Assembly (NCBI GenBank): GCA_950022655.1
Contig: OX465582.1
Location: 89,247,801-89,311,800 of the forward strand
Reading direction: 5' to 3'
DNA from: Alentia gelatinosa
Taxonomy: Eukaryota; Annelida; Polychaeta; Phyllodocida; Polynoidae
Length of the DNA: 64,000 nucleotides
In this document: positions 42,553 to 53,599 of the stretch, piece after piece
Layout of the letters: the number at the start of each line of letters is the position of its first letter
Position numbering within the stretch: position 1 is the stretch's first letter
Made by a program: the position numbers and the translations under genes
Notes under the pieces: generated by a model
Databases searched by the model: none
Seen by the model: only the letters and a program-made list of their open reading frames with translations
Told to the model about the DNA's origin: nothing

Positions 42553-42785
42553 GGTGAGCGATGATTGAGGAAATACACACGGCTGGGACAATCGAGTAGT
42601 GTTTCAAATGAATAAATACAGCTTACCGTTATTTTCCGCTTTAGGATTCTCAGAATGTGATCACATTACCTTCCTACGGCGGTAGAACTCGTTTTATGCA
42701 GTAATATCCAGTTTAGAGTACATTTCTCGGTATTTTCTGGCGCCACTCGACACACACACGTCCGCTCTAGCCTGCAGTCATAATA
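42553..42785 (-). promoter_or_regulatory. LINE 5' leader (approximate)
   Basis: Sequence upstream of ORF1 that would include the internal promoter of the retrotransposon. No box could be assigned. The 5' end is set where the text changes character before the AT-rich flank and could be off by many bases. Confidence 0.35.
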
Positions 42786-43145
42786 TATTTATGGGGATAT
42801 TGACACGATATACGTACATAATTATATATACAGGCGTTGGTTATTCTATCCTATTGCTATCATATCCATGCTTCAATGAAAGAATAGATTTGACACGCCA
42901 GAAATGGCAGTTTTCAATTTATACATGGAAATCCATTTTGTTTGGGTATACATCAGTATACATCATTCTATTTCTTTGTGTAAAACAATGATAATATTAA
43001 CTAATGAGCCTCATTCACAGCAATAGCAGCACAGCGGTTCAAGCCTCAGCCCAATTCCATGCCCAAGAACGATGTATTTTTCAGGTTTTCTTTTGACCAA
43101 TTGTTGGCGGTCATTCATTACGGCACAGTGAGCCCGAACATTATC
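42786..43145. other. No gene seen
   Basis: Short AT-rich frames without domain. No repeat family assigned. Confidence 0.4.
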
Positions 43146-43149
43146 TATA

Positions 43150-43375
43150 CTGCACCCCTAACAGCGGGTAATATTTCGTTCTGCCCTAGGTATATTTATA
43201 TAGAACGACCTAACCATGTTGTACATGCTACAAAACGAGATGGGGAATTGATGTTTTTTACAGAACAAGGCCCCAGGCCGAGTTCTGTAAAAACATCAAT
43301 TCCCATCAAGTTTTATAGCATGTACAAGCATGGTAGGTCGTTCTATATTTATTATATACCCAAAAGTAATAAAAT
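43150..43375. mobile_element. Palindromic element, family C, near-perfect
   Basis: The palindrome 43194-43360 has arms of about 75 bp: ATATAGAACGACCTA / TAGGTCGTTCTATAT, CATGTTGTACATGCTA / TAGCATGTACAAGCATG, GGGGAATTGATG / CATCAATTCCC, ACAGAAC / GTTCTGT, with loop AAGGCCCCAGGCCGAG. The best preserved copy of the family, suggesting recent spread. Confidence 0.85.
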
Positions 43376-44127
43376 CTTACCATATATTGGCATAGAAGAC
43401 ATGTCTATGTGAATGCCCACACACTGCTGAGGTTTAAACGTGTTCAGTATAACAGTGTACTGCACAGGGTTCAGTATACAATTTATACTGCACAGGGAGC
43501 AGCAGTACGTAATTATCAAATATATTACATGGGTATATAATAAATATTAATTTCTCTGATGTGCTAGGGTCTCAGACTTATCTTGTTCTAAATACATCTT
43601 GTAGGATATTGAAATTCTGAAACAGTATTTGGGGCTTCAATATGAAACACTGCGCCCACATGAGAAGCCCCTTTGAACCTGATAGCAACATTCATTTGAT
43701 CTACTTTGAAATCGAATGATGGCTAATTTGTCTCGGAGATGATTGACCTGAGTGGAGATTTAAAACCTGACACACGAGGTTGAAATTACAGACTTGGAGT
43801 TCCCTGACATGGCTCCAGCTCATCCTGCTGCCCTGGCGGCTGTTGAATAAATACACAATATTACCATGCTTTGGATCTGCGTGGTCGTATTCTCCGCGTA
43901 GTTGATGCGTATTAATACTGTGAGGGATAGCGAGGAGTATTGCGTAGGATCAAATACAAGGCACAAGAGGGAAATTCTCAGTATAGAATGAAATTCTCTG
44001 TATAGAAAAAACTCAAACCTGCTATCCCTTTTTTGTATATCTTTAGTCACATGTACTTTTTCTTCTCATGATTCTTTTCTAGTCATACCTGAAACAAAAT
44101 TTGGTATTGCCGTTTTCTGATCTCTTT
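43376..44127. other. No gene; a degraded palindrome
   Basis: At 43875-43960 the text GTATTAATACTGTGAGGGATAG, AGCGAGGAGTATTGCGTAGG has the CGTAGTAAT / GCGAG / ATTGCG organisation of the family A/B loop, with weak arms. CAGTATA-words repeat at 43447-43490. Otherwise nothing recognised. Confidence 0.4.
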
Positions 44128-44530
44128 AAAGCCTGCACCCACCTACCACGATTCTGGTCCCGATTGGCCTTACGACGGCCTTCCCGACACCATTCCGATT
44201 CTATCGTGGGGTCAGCCAAAATCGTGGTAGGTGGAACAGGTTTCTGCGATTCACTCTACGATACCTCACGATAGGCTGCGATTGAAAACATCAATCGTAG
44301 AGGTCCCGATAATTTCCAACATGTTGGAAATTTCGTAGCCTGTCGTAGGGTATCGTAGCAGCCGCTGGTTTTGTCGTGGAGCTATCGTGACCATAGTTTA
44401 TGTTATTGGTCCTACCAAGGCGTTGCCACCCTCTACGATTTCAAACTGTTGGACCTATCGGGGACCTCCCCACTTCAAATCGTAGCGATCGGGAAGCATG
44501 TCGTGGCCTATCGTGGTAGGTGGGGGTCCC
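44128..44530. mobile_element. MITE, family P, CAACATGTTG centre
   Basis: Ends GCACCCACCTACCACGAT (44135-44152) and ATCGTGGTAGGTGGGGGTCC (44508-44528) are inverse. CGATTC/CGTAG words abound in both orientations. The centre is AATTTCCAACATGTTGGAAA (44311-44330), a perfect palindrome. Non-coding. Confidence 0.8.
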
Positions 44531-45019
44531 CTCTTACCCTGAGATGAATGTTGTGAAATATCGTAGTGCTCTTGTAGTGGTTTTAACAACATAGACAGCC
44601 TCCACCTACTTGTGCAAGGTCCGCTGAAACGGACATCACAATATAGTCGAACATTGCGTGGTCTACATGGTTTGGATTACCTCTGCCTGTACCAGTGGCA
44701 TTCTCGGTCCTTCATGCTGCCTACTATCTCCATATATTAACCGTGTAACATGACGATTGCTAACTTTAATTAATATCTTCTGGCGGGTTCACACCCAAAG
44801 CGTGTACAACTTACGTGCATGGCTGGTCGGTTTGAGTAGCAAGCATTTGTCCTGGTAGCCGAGAGTTGCCGAAGATTTTACATTTTTGCTGTCCCACTTG
44901 GCGACATGAATGCTTCCTGGAAATTTGTACTAATAATCGCCGAATCAAGTCTAGCACATACCCCAAAATCTGTTAGTGGTAATCGGGGCTTAGAATGCAG
45001 ATATGACACTGCTTGGAAC
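44531..45019. repeat. Unassigned stretch with family H fragment
   Basis: 44860-44995 carries AGTTGCCGAAGATTTT, GTCCCACTTGGCGACATG and a right end CAAAATCTGTTAGTGGTAATCG, a degraded family H MITE. The rest shows nothing. Confidence 0.45.
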
Positions 45020-45025
45020 GTACAC

Positions 45026-45475
45026 GGTCATCTCGGCCCCATCGGCATCTCGGACCCATTTTTGTGCGGTCATCTTGGCCCCCTCGCGGCCACGTTTCGC
45101 ACTCCCGCTTTCGCGGGTTAAGGATAGGGTTAATGTTAGGGAAAGGGTTAGGGTTAGGGATAGGGTTAGGGTTAGGGTTAGGGTTAGCGTTAAGGTTTGG
45201 GATAGGGTTAGGGATAGGGATAGGGTTAGGGTCCAGGTTAGGGATAGGGTTAGGGATAGGTTAGGGATAGGGAAAGGGTTAGGGTTTAGGTTTGGGATAG
45301 GGATATCACACATGTTTTGTAAGATATGCTTTTGCTTTGTAAGATTCTTTATTGTGGAAAATAGACAAATAATATAATTCAGCAAAGCTGGGAATCCGTA
45401 CCGTTTTCGTGCATGAAGGCGTGAAAGCTGTGAAAGCGGGGGCCGAGGTGCCGATGGGTCCGAGGTGCCGTAGGG
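45026..45475. repeat. Telomere-like TTAGGG array within inverted flanks
   Basis: About 190 bp at 45118-45306 of degenerate TTAGGG and TAGGGA units. The flanks are inverted copies of each other: GGCCCCATCGGCATCTCGGA (45036-45055) with GGCCCC at 45080, against GGGGCCGAGGTGCCGATGGG and TCCGAGGTGCCG (45440-45470), plus CTTTCGCGGG against GAAAGCGGGG. So the array lies inside a foldback-like unit rather than standing alone. Its ORFs (166 codons on the minus strand, alternating Leu-Thr/Leu-Ser) are artefacts. Confidence 0.8.
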
Positions 45476-46080
45476 GGTCCGAGATGCCAAAGGGGCCGAG
45501 ACATCCGGGAACCCTTGGAACTACTCAGTGGTGATTGGTTTCCCTAAAACTGCTGACATCAGCCGTTATCCATCGAGAATTGCAAGATTTAGAACAGTTA
45601 ATATAAGGTTCGATAAAATAAATGAGAAACATAAACTTTTAAAAAGTAATGCTAATCTCATTACCATGCCTCACCGCCATTAGGTTTTATTCTTTTTTTA
45701 TCTTTCGTTTCTTGCTTGTAAATTGGTGCAAAGTGATACAGAAACCCTCTCGCTCGGAGATTTCTGATGGCGTCTTAATCACCACCAGACAAAACATGAG
45801 TGCACCAATATCTAATTTCCTTAACCCACATGAAGTATGGACTGTCTAGTTTTAATTGAGATATATCGCCTTACCAGATAGTCATCAGTAGCTAAGACTT
45901 TACCACATTGGATAGGATGCAGCCATTGCTCTGAGATTTATTTCTGAATAAGTGTGCTATTTAATTAAAGAAAAGTCCAATCTACTGAATACACGAACGG
46001 TTATACATGATAATAACATAACATGAATATGATACATCTCTCAAGTCTAGTCGTGGGTACAAACTATTATTGTATATCTG
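45476..46080. other. No gene seen
   Basis: No motif-bearing ORF and no repeat relationship noticed. Confidence 0.4.
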
Positions 46081-46205
46081 TGCACGAATGTCTCACACTT
46101 ACTGGCCAGCTGTACGGATTTCATTCTGCATACTGTGCACGAATGTCTCATACTTACTCGCCAGCTGTACGGATTTTGTTCTGCACACTGTGCACGAACT
46201 AATTG
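46081..46205. repeat. 55-bp direct repeat GCACGAATGTCTCA
   Basis: TGCACGAA recurs at 46081, 46136 and 46191. Units carry ACTTACT-GCCAGCTGTACGG and ATTT-TTCTGCA-ACTG. The unit is inverted at 48.11-48.18 kb and partly present at 10.34 kb. Confidence 0.85.
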
Positions 46206-46763
46206 TCCGCGCACTTCGGACCACTGAGATTGTTCTCTCCAACTGACGCAGTAGGGAAGTATGAAGAGTCTAGTCTTTTTTTTCTTATCTAAGATGAAGG
46301 GAGTAGCTCTTATATTTCTATCGATGTACAGTGTTATAAGGGTTATACAGATCAATCTATTCGATAAGACTACTAGGTACGAGTCTCTACCGCTAGCATG
46401 CTTTCCATATATACTGCATATATAGATAGGCCTGTCAAACTGGGGGAAACATGAGAATATGAACCAGAATAGTATAAAGTTTTATAATTACGCTGTGATA
46501 ATTCTTACAATATACCAGTTTAGCCTCAGTAACACCAATAAAACAGTGGTTTGAAACTCCCAACAGAACCTCATCGCCATGCCATGACAGACAGGGACAT
46601 TTTATCCAAGTTTTCCCGGTCTCTCTCTGGTAGAAAAATCCACATGAAAAATATTTCCACTTTTCTCCCTGACTCCAACTGACATCCCTGGTTTACCATA
46701 ATTCAGCTCATAACTCGGGGTATGAAGTGTACCATGACGTAACACATATACATAGACTGAGTA
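46206..46763. other. No gene seen
   Basis: No motif-bearing ORF and no repeat relationship noticed. Confidence 0.4.
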
Positions 46764-46930
46764 GAAACCAAACTCGAGTTAGACTTGTCAGTGTTTATGC
46801 CACGACGGGAAGGTCGTGTATCACTACGCGAAGCGTTAGCTGAGCGTAGTGAGGAACAGACTGGACCAGAGTAGCATAGACACTGACAAGTCTAACTCGA
46901 GTTCGGTTTCGTATTTATCCTACCCTGTCT
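46764..46930. repeat. Palindrome with ~40-bp arms, loop GCGAAGCG
   Basis: Arms GAAACCAAACTCGAGTTAG, ACTTGTCAGTGTTTATGC and the inverse GCATAGACACTGACAAGTC, TAACTCGAGTTCGGTTTCG. The inner CACTACGC / GCGTAGTG flanks GAAGCGTTAGCTGA. TATTTATCCTACCCTG follows, the position of a core opening in related elements, but no core end was found. Confidence 0.8.
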
Positions 46931-47067
46931 CAACAACTTTATGATATTAGGAAAGTCTGACTCGATTCCGACCATGTTTGACAGTTGTCAGAATTTCTGC
47001 CCTGCAGCGGGAACTATTTGCACAGGTCAATAATTCCTGATCACTGATGGTCAATCTTTTTATTTCT

Positions 47068-47385
47068 TTAACCCTTTAAGGGCGGGTATCTGTCTCAATA
47101 GTATGTGGTAAAGGGTGGGTATTAGTGCTAATGTATACCGCCAAGGGGCGGGAGGTCTCAGGCCTATTGTTTAGGACGTGGTAAAATATGCAATCATTAA
47201 TCTTATTGTCCATTTTACCCGGAATCATTACCTGGGTGTTCCATCTATATTCTGTGAAAATTTCGTGATTATATATCCAATTTTCCTATTTTATTCCACA
47301 CAAAAAAAGAATTTGCAAATTTTTAAAGATTATGCCATAAGGCATCACCCGCCCCAGGACGGTCGTTGCCTTTTGGCATCACCCG
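47068..47385. mobile_element. piggyBac-like MITE (TTAACCCTTTAAGGG), right end altered
   Basis: Left end TTAACCCTTTAAGGGCGGG (47068). The interior TGCCATAAGGCATCACCCGCC and GGACGGTCGTTGCC parallels the right part of the element at 57946-58252, but the closing AAGGGTTAA is not found. Confidence 0.6.
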
Positions 47386-48105
47386 CCGTGAATGGGCTAG
47401 GTACGTAAATTTTACTTTATGTCATGGCACGATACATAAAATTTGGGTATGTTTAATCAATGACGGTTTTTTTATGAGGGGTAGGATAAAGGATGCACCC
47501 ATTGCTCCTCTACCTCACGCATTCCATCACTTGGTTTTCGGGGATGCATTATTCACATCTGGGCAGAGAGAACGAGAAACCTTAACCCGTAGTCACACAC
47601 AGTGGATGGCAGGCTTTCCGATTCCATCTGCTTTGTTTTAATTAAGGCACACGGCATCCAATCACCCAAGAAGACCCCGATTCATGATCCCTATTAAGGG
47701 CCAGAATTCTATTAATCATTTCTCCCTTTCTCATGGAGAAGCCCTCGTAAAGTATTAATCTTTGATGGTTTTACCAAAATAGAAATGTGGATGAAAATGG
47801 AGCTAGTCCGTAAAGATGCCTCAAAAAGTGGATGGATAGCTTGCTATAGTGCAGATAGCTATCATGTTCCCTGGGCGCTGCCATTTTGCCCCTGAGTCGT
47901 TCTTCTCCACTGCTGGAGATGTGAAAGTAGGTGTTCTACGTTGGGAACTTTCATAACTCTTCCTAGTTGTTTTGGTCAGAAATGTTCACCCAGTTCGCAA
48001 GGAACAAAGAACAGGTGTAATTCAGACACACTCACCATGTTTCCCTATTATCATATACCTGGAAAAAAAAAAACGCACTTAAGAAAAAAGGCACCTGGCC
48101 GGGAG
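47386..48105. other. No gene seen
   Basis: No motif-bearing ORF. GGAGATGTGAAAGTAGGT (47920) resembles text near 19.24 kb. Confidence 0.4.
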
Positions 48106-48182
48106 TACACGAACTATTAGTTCGTGCACAGTGTGCAGAACGAAATCCGCACAGCTGGCCAGTAAGTATGAGACATTCGTTC
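48106..48182 (-). repeat. Inverted copy of the GCACGAA repeat with hairpin
   Basis: CACGAACTATTAGTTCGTG is a perfect palindrome, followed by CAGTGTGCAGAACGAAATCC, GCACAGCTGGCCAGTAAGTA and TGAGACATTCGT, the inverse of 46.08-46.20 kb. Confidence 0.8.
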
Positions 48183-48690
48183 ACAGGTTTATAATGACGG
48201 GAATATAATGATAATGATTAGACACGTATCATATTTATGAAATATTATTATCATGATAGTATTCAGTAGATGAAGTATAAGTTTGGACCTTTTTTTGATA
48301 GCACAGTTGTTCAGAAAGAAATCTTACCAACGATGTTCCGAATATTTCCTATCAAATCCCACTCATTATAGATATATATTTTACTTGCAGCTTGTTCTAA
48401 TTTGGTGCAGAAAGTGGCTGATATCGGTGAAAATTCGTCAGTACCGTTGAAACAATTGGATTTTTTTGTATATATTTGATTTTTAAAGTTGGGGAGACAG
48501 GGTTTCAGATCGAAAGTCGTCTGCCTTCGTGAGCAGACTTCGATTTTCCCGCGCCTTTTAGGAGCGGTGTTTCTTTTGTTTGCGTGCAGGGACGCGTAAA
48601 GTGTAACTCATTAAGATTCTAGGTAAGGTGTGAGTGTCTCGATGGAGAAAAGGTTCGGGGATACGGACAGAATCTAGCGGATACTTACAC
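48183..48690. other. No gene seen
   Basis: No motif-bearing ORF and no repeat relationship noticed. Confidence 0.4.
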
Positions 48691-49236
48691 ACTATTGACT
48701 GATACAGACGCTGCTATGCTCCGAGGAATTGACACGTAGTAATATCCAAGCGCACGCGAGGATATTGCGTAGAGTCAACTTCGAGGAACATCCAACCGTT
48801 TCTATCTGAAAACAGTCTATATTGTTTTGTCATCTAACTATTCCTGACAAGTGGCGTACCGATATCAGTTCATTTAGATATGCACTATTTCTTATGCGCT
48901 GTGCTTCATTGCAAACCTGGTGCATACAGCAGAATAGTCTGTATGCAAAAATAGTGCGTACCTGATGGAACTAATGTTGGTATGCCACCAGCCAGGAGTC
49001 TCCTCTGCGCAATATCCTCGCATGCGCTCCGATATTACTAGACATTGATCAACTCCTTGGAGCATATGACCGCTTGTATCTGAAACCAGTCAATATCCTG
49101 TATTTATACGCACTTCCTTTTCCGTATGCACCGGTTTTTGCAGACTGGAAAACACAAATGTCTGCATGCTCCGGGTACGGTGATACACAGTCCCTATGTG
49201 TTTTCTATGGACACTTTGTATTAGGTGGATGATAAA
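48691..49236 (+). mobile_element. Family B elements, rearranged, one 73-bp unit
   Basis: A palindrome (48695-48825, loop CAAGCGCACGCGAG) is followed by GACAAGTGGCGTACCGATAT and ATGCACTATTTC. An inverted core segment (AAATAGTGCGTACC, TTGGTATGCCAC), a second half palindrome (48992-49095) and a single 73-bp unit come next, ending GGTGGATGATAAA. It looks like two elements fused or one internally inverted. Confidence 0.65.
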
Positions 49237-50029
49237 TTCCCTTTAAGGCATCTTGCCATGGGACCTTTAGATGGGACCCAGGGGGGCCGTTGAATAATTT
49301 AGACCCACACATGAAGACACTTTCTGTACGCCAACGAGACCCATTTAACACTTATGTTATGGGCGACCTTCAGATAGATAGGACTGTCTTAAACCCGTTC
49401 TCCAGTAGCCGAATATTCACCACTGATCTGCAGTCGGGAACCACCGACAACAGATCAGGGAATGGAAACAGACATGCAGAGAAGTGTTCACAGATTAATT
49501 GTGCATACATTATGCAATAAGGCCACCTTAATGACCGACAGAGCCAATTGCGGTTTGAAATCTTCGGTGATGGTCATTGTGTTTGGAGGACAGTTCTGTC
49601 AGTACGGACCTGTCAAATGTGGCAGAAACAAGGCATACACAACACCCTCGTCGATTTTTAGATACTGTCATGCCGTCGTTGGCCACAATCGACCGACTTT
49701 TAGGGGAACTCAATTAATCGGTGCCATTTTCATCGCCCAGTGGAAAATGACTTTCAGTGAACGAGCTTGACTATTATTAAGACAATAACCTTCTTATGAA
49801 GTCTCCCAGTACCCTGCACTTTCAGAGTCATAAGTTATTAAACAGGCCCCAGGTGTGTATGTCAGAAGATTCATTGTAGATCATAGAGGAAGAAATGTGG
49901 AGTTATGATTTATGCTTCGTGGAATTACAAACAAGGGACATGTCAGAGGCATGCGACAGTTGACTACTCTGTTGACAACATCTAAAGAGGACCCGCCGTT
50001 TAGAAACCTTGTAATACCTAGAAAGGTAA
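49237..50029. other. No gene seen
   Basis: Overlapping plus frames at 49290-49770 have no recognisable domain. No repeat family assigned. Confidence 0.4.
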
Positions 50030-50872
50030 TAAATTATAAAATCAACAAGTTTTTGTCAAAGTTGCCGTTCTCCACAAGTTTGATGCGGAGTGATATGAAC
50101 GAGGTGATAGCTGAGTGAATATCATGTAATATTCAAACGAGTTGGAGAATGACTTATTTGACCAAAACGAGTTGCTTTCTGTATTTATCTCACCCCTGTA
50201 CACACTAAAATAATGGATGACACACGGGATATAGACCATGGAGAACGGACTGCAACACTCGTAGGGGCATGCAGAACGCGCTCCCAATGTTAAGCCTATG
50301 GACTTTTATTCCAGGGGTGAGATAATGAATAAGAAACCAACAAGGTTTGGTCCAACTCGTTATTCTCTACGAGTTTGATGCAGAGTGATATGAACGAGGT
50401 GATAGCCGAGTAAATATCACATAGCATTCAAACGAGTTGGAGAACGATGACTTCGACGAAAATGAGTTGCTTTCTGTATTCATATCACCCCTTTATCACA
50501 CCCCGGTATTTTTCTCCAGAGACTTATCATTATGAACTCGTACTCCATGGCCGTGAAGTTCGTGTACCCAATACCCAATAGCTATTTGGGTGATTCATTT
50601 TATCAATAAATAATGTTTTACGGGGTGAGATAAAATCAGAAACCCACTCAATGAAAATAACTTGGTCCGGACTTTGAATTTGACTGCAGAGTAATTCCCT
50701 CAGATTCGCTACGTGAATTTACTCTGCAGTCAATCTCGGTGGAGCACGGACCAAGCTATTTTCATCTCGTTGGTTTCCTTCTAAGTACACTACTTAAGAA
50801 TGGACGACACATAGCATATAGATGATGGAGAACAGACTTCAAAACTCATATCAGGAATGAGATAAAAACAAG
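50030..50872 (+). mobile_element. Three palindrome/core modules in tandem, family F
   Basis: Module 1: palindrome 50043-50184 then core TTATCTCACCCC to GGGGTGAGATAA (50324). Module 2: palindrome 50335-50487 then a core with GGTATTTTTCTCCAGAGAC, ending GGGGTGAGATAAAA (50637). Module 3: palindrome 50640-50780 (arms AATGAAAATAACTTGGTCCG / CACGGACCAAGC-ATTTTCAT, TTGACTGCAGAGTAA / TTTACTCTGCAGTCAA) then a core ending GGAATGAGATAAAA. The palindromes of 1 and 2 are close; that of 3 is unrelated in sequence, but its core end is of the same type. Confidence 0.8.
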
Positions 50873-51338
50873 GAATTGGGATGAGAAGGAAGAGATATCT
50901 GCTCTTACTCCACTAAATCAATGATCTCGAATTCCTATTAAGACCATGAAAACATCAGTCTAGTAGTCATTACTTGAATATGGTATTTCGAGTCAATGGG
51001 GAACTAGACAGTATAAGTGATCACAGGATGGGACTTTAAGCCGAGTTCCCTTGTTGTTCCTGCCTCATTGTCAGTGTCCTCACCAAGATGAGGAAAGCCC
51101 TGTCACAACTCTGCTATTCGGATTCCTATTTCTCCGCCCATTACGGAACTACTTTTTGTTATTGCATCCGCATGGATACCTCACTGGGGTGCGGTAACAG
51201 CGGGTTATATATTACATCTCCGCTACTCCGTCTTAAATAAAAGTCAGATCGAGATTCTGTAACGATTCGATTCCCCGATCTAAGGGGTGTTTCTTCTTCT
51301 GCTTATAAGCATTCGTTACCACCGGGAGGTCTAATTTA
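50873..51338. other. No gene seen
   Basis: No motif-bearing ORF and no repeat relationship noticed. Confidence 0.4.
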
Positions 51339-51750
51339 CCACTCTCCTAGCAGAGATCCGGTGCACTACTTCCTGCGGTCGCTTATATCTCTGCACCAAC
51401 CTGTCTGTTTGGGATATAATCTGCCCCATTTGGCAGTTTTTCAAATATCCTTAGTACTTTGGGCAGTATTTTGTGTTTTACTTGTAAATAGAGATGCACA
51501 TATTTATATTGTATATTTATATGGTATTTATATGGTAAATGATATACACTAGTCTCTGTTAGTTGTTACTTCAAACCAGACGCAGTCTCTGGGATTCCTA
51601 ATTTCTTAGTGCTTTGGGGAGTATTTTGTGTTTTACTTGTAAAAGGAGATGCACATATTTATATAGTAAATGATTTACACTCATTTCTGTTATTTGTTAT
51701 GTCAAATCAGACAGTCTCTGGGATTAATTTTTCAGTGCAAAGTACCTCAT
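51339..51750. repeat. Family D end plus 155-bp direct duplication
   Basis: CACTCTCCTAGCAGAGATCC and ACTTCCTGCGGTCGCTTAT match 5068-5110. Then GTATTTTGTGTTTTACTTG occurs at 51466 and 51621, followed each time by GAGATGCACATATTTATAT and GTAAATGAT-TACACT. CAGTCTCTGGGATT-CTAAT also repeats. Confidence 0.75.
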
Positions 51751-51777
51751 GTGTTGCAGGGTTTTCTTCGTCAACAT

Positions 51778-52076
51778 AACACATGTGCTCATTTAAAGAG
51801 GCAGTCTAATCAACTGTGGATTCACATCATAAGTGGTTTAAAGCTGAAAAGGAAACAGCTGGATTGTCTGTGAAGCTCTTTTAACTATTCCTGTATTTAC
51901 CAACTCATAATATGCGAGTTGTTTGAGTTTCATGACTTTTGACAGTTACCATGTTCTGAATCCGAAATGTTGGCTGGTTTCCCCTGTCCTTATTCATATA
52001 CCAGGGAAGCAGCATTGGGTTGAGGCAGAGATTAGCAAGCGCTAGCGCCGCGAGTGATCTGCTGGGAGAGTGCCCG
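51778..52076 (+). mobile_element. Family D repeat
   Basis: Inverse relative of 14145-14448. AACACATGTGCTCATTTAAA opens it and GATCTGCTGGGAGAGTG closes it; the last 140 bp (TTTTGACAGTTACC to the end) are duplicated at 52583-52722. Confidence 0.75.
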
Positions 52077-52128
52077 TGCATGTCCCCTGCCTGCCCTGCA
52101 CGTCCCCTGCCTGCCCTGCACGCGCCTT
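52077..52128. repeat. Tandem CACGTCCCCTGCCTGCCCTG
   Basis: Two and a half 20-bp units between the family D repeat and the next MITE. Confidence 0.9.
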
Positions 52129-52578
52129 AAGGCGGGTGTCCACCAACCACGACAAGGCTACGACAAGTGCCGACATGAAAGTTCCAATCGCAGCCTTGTC
52201 GCAGCCTTGTCGTGAGAAGGGCAGCTCTGCGACAGCCTTGTCAGGTCGTGTCGTAGACTTCGGTGGATGCCGTAAGAAAGGCGTCCATGGTACCGACACA
52301 CTACGACAGTGATATCGAGGAAACCACAACACTCCACGACAAAGTCGTAGGAAAAATCGAACATGTTCGATTTTGTTGTAGCCTTGTCGGAAGGCCCCCG
52401 ACAGGCCCCCGACAAGCTTCCAGTCTCAGCCTGTCGTGGCCTTGTCGTAGACTCTTGTCGGGAACTGTGGTCCACCAAGCACGTCAAGGCTACGACACGC
52501 TTTCCAATCGTAGGCCTGTTGTGGACCTTGTCGAAAAGCCATTGTCGTAGCCTTGTCGTGGTTGGTGGACGTCCCCCT
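52129..52578. mobile_element. MITE, family P, full-length
   Basis: Ends GGCGGGTGTCCACCAACCAC plus GACAAGGCTACGACAAG, mirrored by CTTGTCGTGGTTGGTGGAC at 52552-52570. The centre is AATCGAACATGTTCGATTT (52355-52373). It lies between the family D repeat and a duplicate of that repeat's end, so it may have jumped into it or joined two copies. Confidence 0.8.
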
Positions 52579-52582
52579 TTAC

Positions 52583-52722
52583 ACTTTTGACAGTTACCTT
52601 GTTTCGAATTGGAAATATTGGCTGGCTCCCCCTGTCCTTATCTATATACCAGGGGACCAGCGTTGGGTTGAGGCAGAGATTAGTTAGCGTAAGCTCCACG
52701 GAAGATCTGGGAGGAGAGTGAT
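52583..52722 (+). repeat. Family D 3' part, second copy
   Basis: TTTTGACAGTTACCTTG, ATATTGGCTGGCTCCC, TATATACCAGGGGACCAGC and GGGTTGAGGCAGAGATTAG match 51937-52076. Confidence 0.75.
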
Positions 52723-53162
52723 AATTTACCGCCGCCATTCATTCTCTCCAGCGAGTGGGCGGTGAGAAAAACATCAGGAAAAAAACACAAACACACACGC
52801 AATGGGATGCGACAGCCGACTAGTTGTCAACGCAAATGGGACATGACAAAACTAACTAGAGCTCTTTCTAGCATAAAGAAAACGTCCTTTATTGTTTGAA
52901 TCGTTTTGATGTAGCTTGGGAATACATACGTGTAGATCTTACATTGGTTACTGCTTTATAATGTGTGGATAAGCCATAATAAACTCGATTGTTTTATGAA
53001 TGTCATTCGCCATCCAACACGCCATTCTGCGAAAACTGCTTTAATTCCAAAGCATCCAATGTGGCTATTGAAATCTATTTTGTAATCACTTTGCAGAATT
53101 ATTTAGAGGTTTTTTTAATTGATTTAGACACCCTATGATAATATTTAATATGGGACAGAAAT
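52723..53162. other. No gene seen
   Basis: No motif-bearing ORF and no repeat relationship noticed. Confidence 0.4.
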
Positions 53163-53163
53163 G

Positions 53164-53496
53164 CGCCGTTTCCACCTGCGATTATGACCACTGATTTTGG
53201 CATTTCGTACCGCCGACCGATTATGCGAAATATTTCGTGCAGGAATTGCCAGTTGGAATCAGAAATGGTCAACGATTTTTCTCTCCTGCCTTTTGCAATA
53301 TGGCACCGCCGACCGGCTTATAACCCAAGGGTATAAAAGAACATTGAATTAATCGGTGATGCTCTGCAGTTTACGAAAAAAGTCGGTGAGTGCAGGTCAC
53401 TGATTATGTACCACTGACCTTTCACAAGGAGAGACCTTTGTACAGTGTGGCAGTTATCGGTGGGGTTTAAGTCAGCAGGTGGAAACGTTTAAACTG
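53164..53496. mobile_element. MITE with CGTTTCCACCTGC ends
   Basis: CCGTTTCCACCTGCGATTAT at the left and its relative GTCAGCAGGTGGAAACG at the right. CACCGCCGACCG and CACTGA-TTATG words repeat inside. Non-coding. Confidence 0.7.
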
Positions 53497-53599
53497 GGTT
53501 AAATGGTTTTCCATATTTAAATTACTGTTCATTTTACGTTGGTTGTGGGAAATCCAGAACTGCACTCGAATCGTTAATACACAGAACTCCACTTGTTTG

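Larger units (their letters stand above)
36477..42785 (-). mobile_element. Non-LTR retrotransposon (LINE), three intact ORFs
   Basis: On the minus strand, in order: 5' leader, ORF1 (coiled coil, RRM-like, NADAR-like), a ~284-nt gap, an SGNH-like ORF, a ~248-nt gap, ORF2 (endonuclease and reverse transcriptase), and a ~720-nt 3' region ending with an AATAAA signal and an A-rich tail. All three frames are uninterrupted, so the copy looks young. The reverse transcriptase motifs point to the Jockey/CR1-like group, and an SGNH-type esterase is known in ORF1 of some CR1-like elements. The 5' boundary is not fixed; I found no target-site duplication, and 42785 is a working limit. Confidence 0.85.

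Noticed and set aside
45118..45306. Chromosome end
   Set aside because: The TTAGGG-like tract is degenerate, short, flanked on both sides by other sequence and lies within inverted repeats.
45003..45490. ORFs of 124-166 codons with Leu-Thr or Arg-Val repeats
   Set aside because: Telomere-like repeat translated; no domain.
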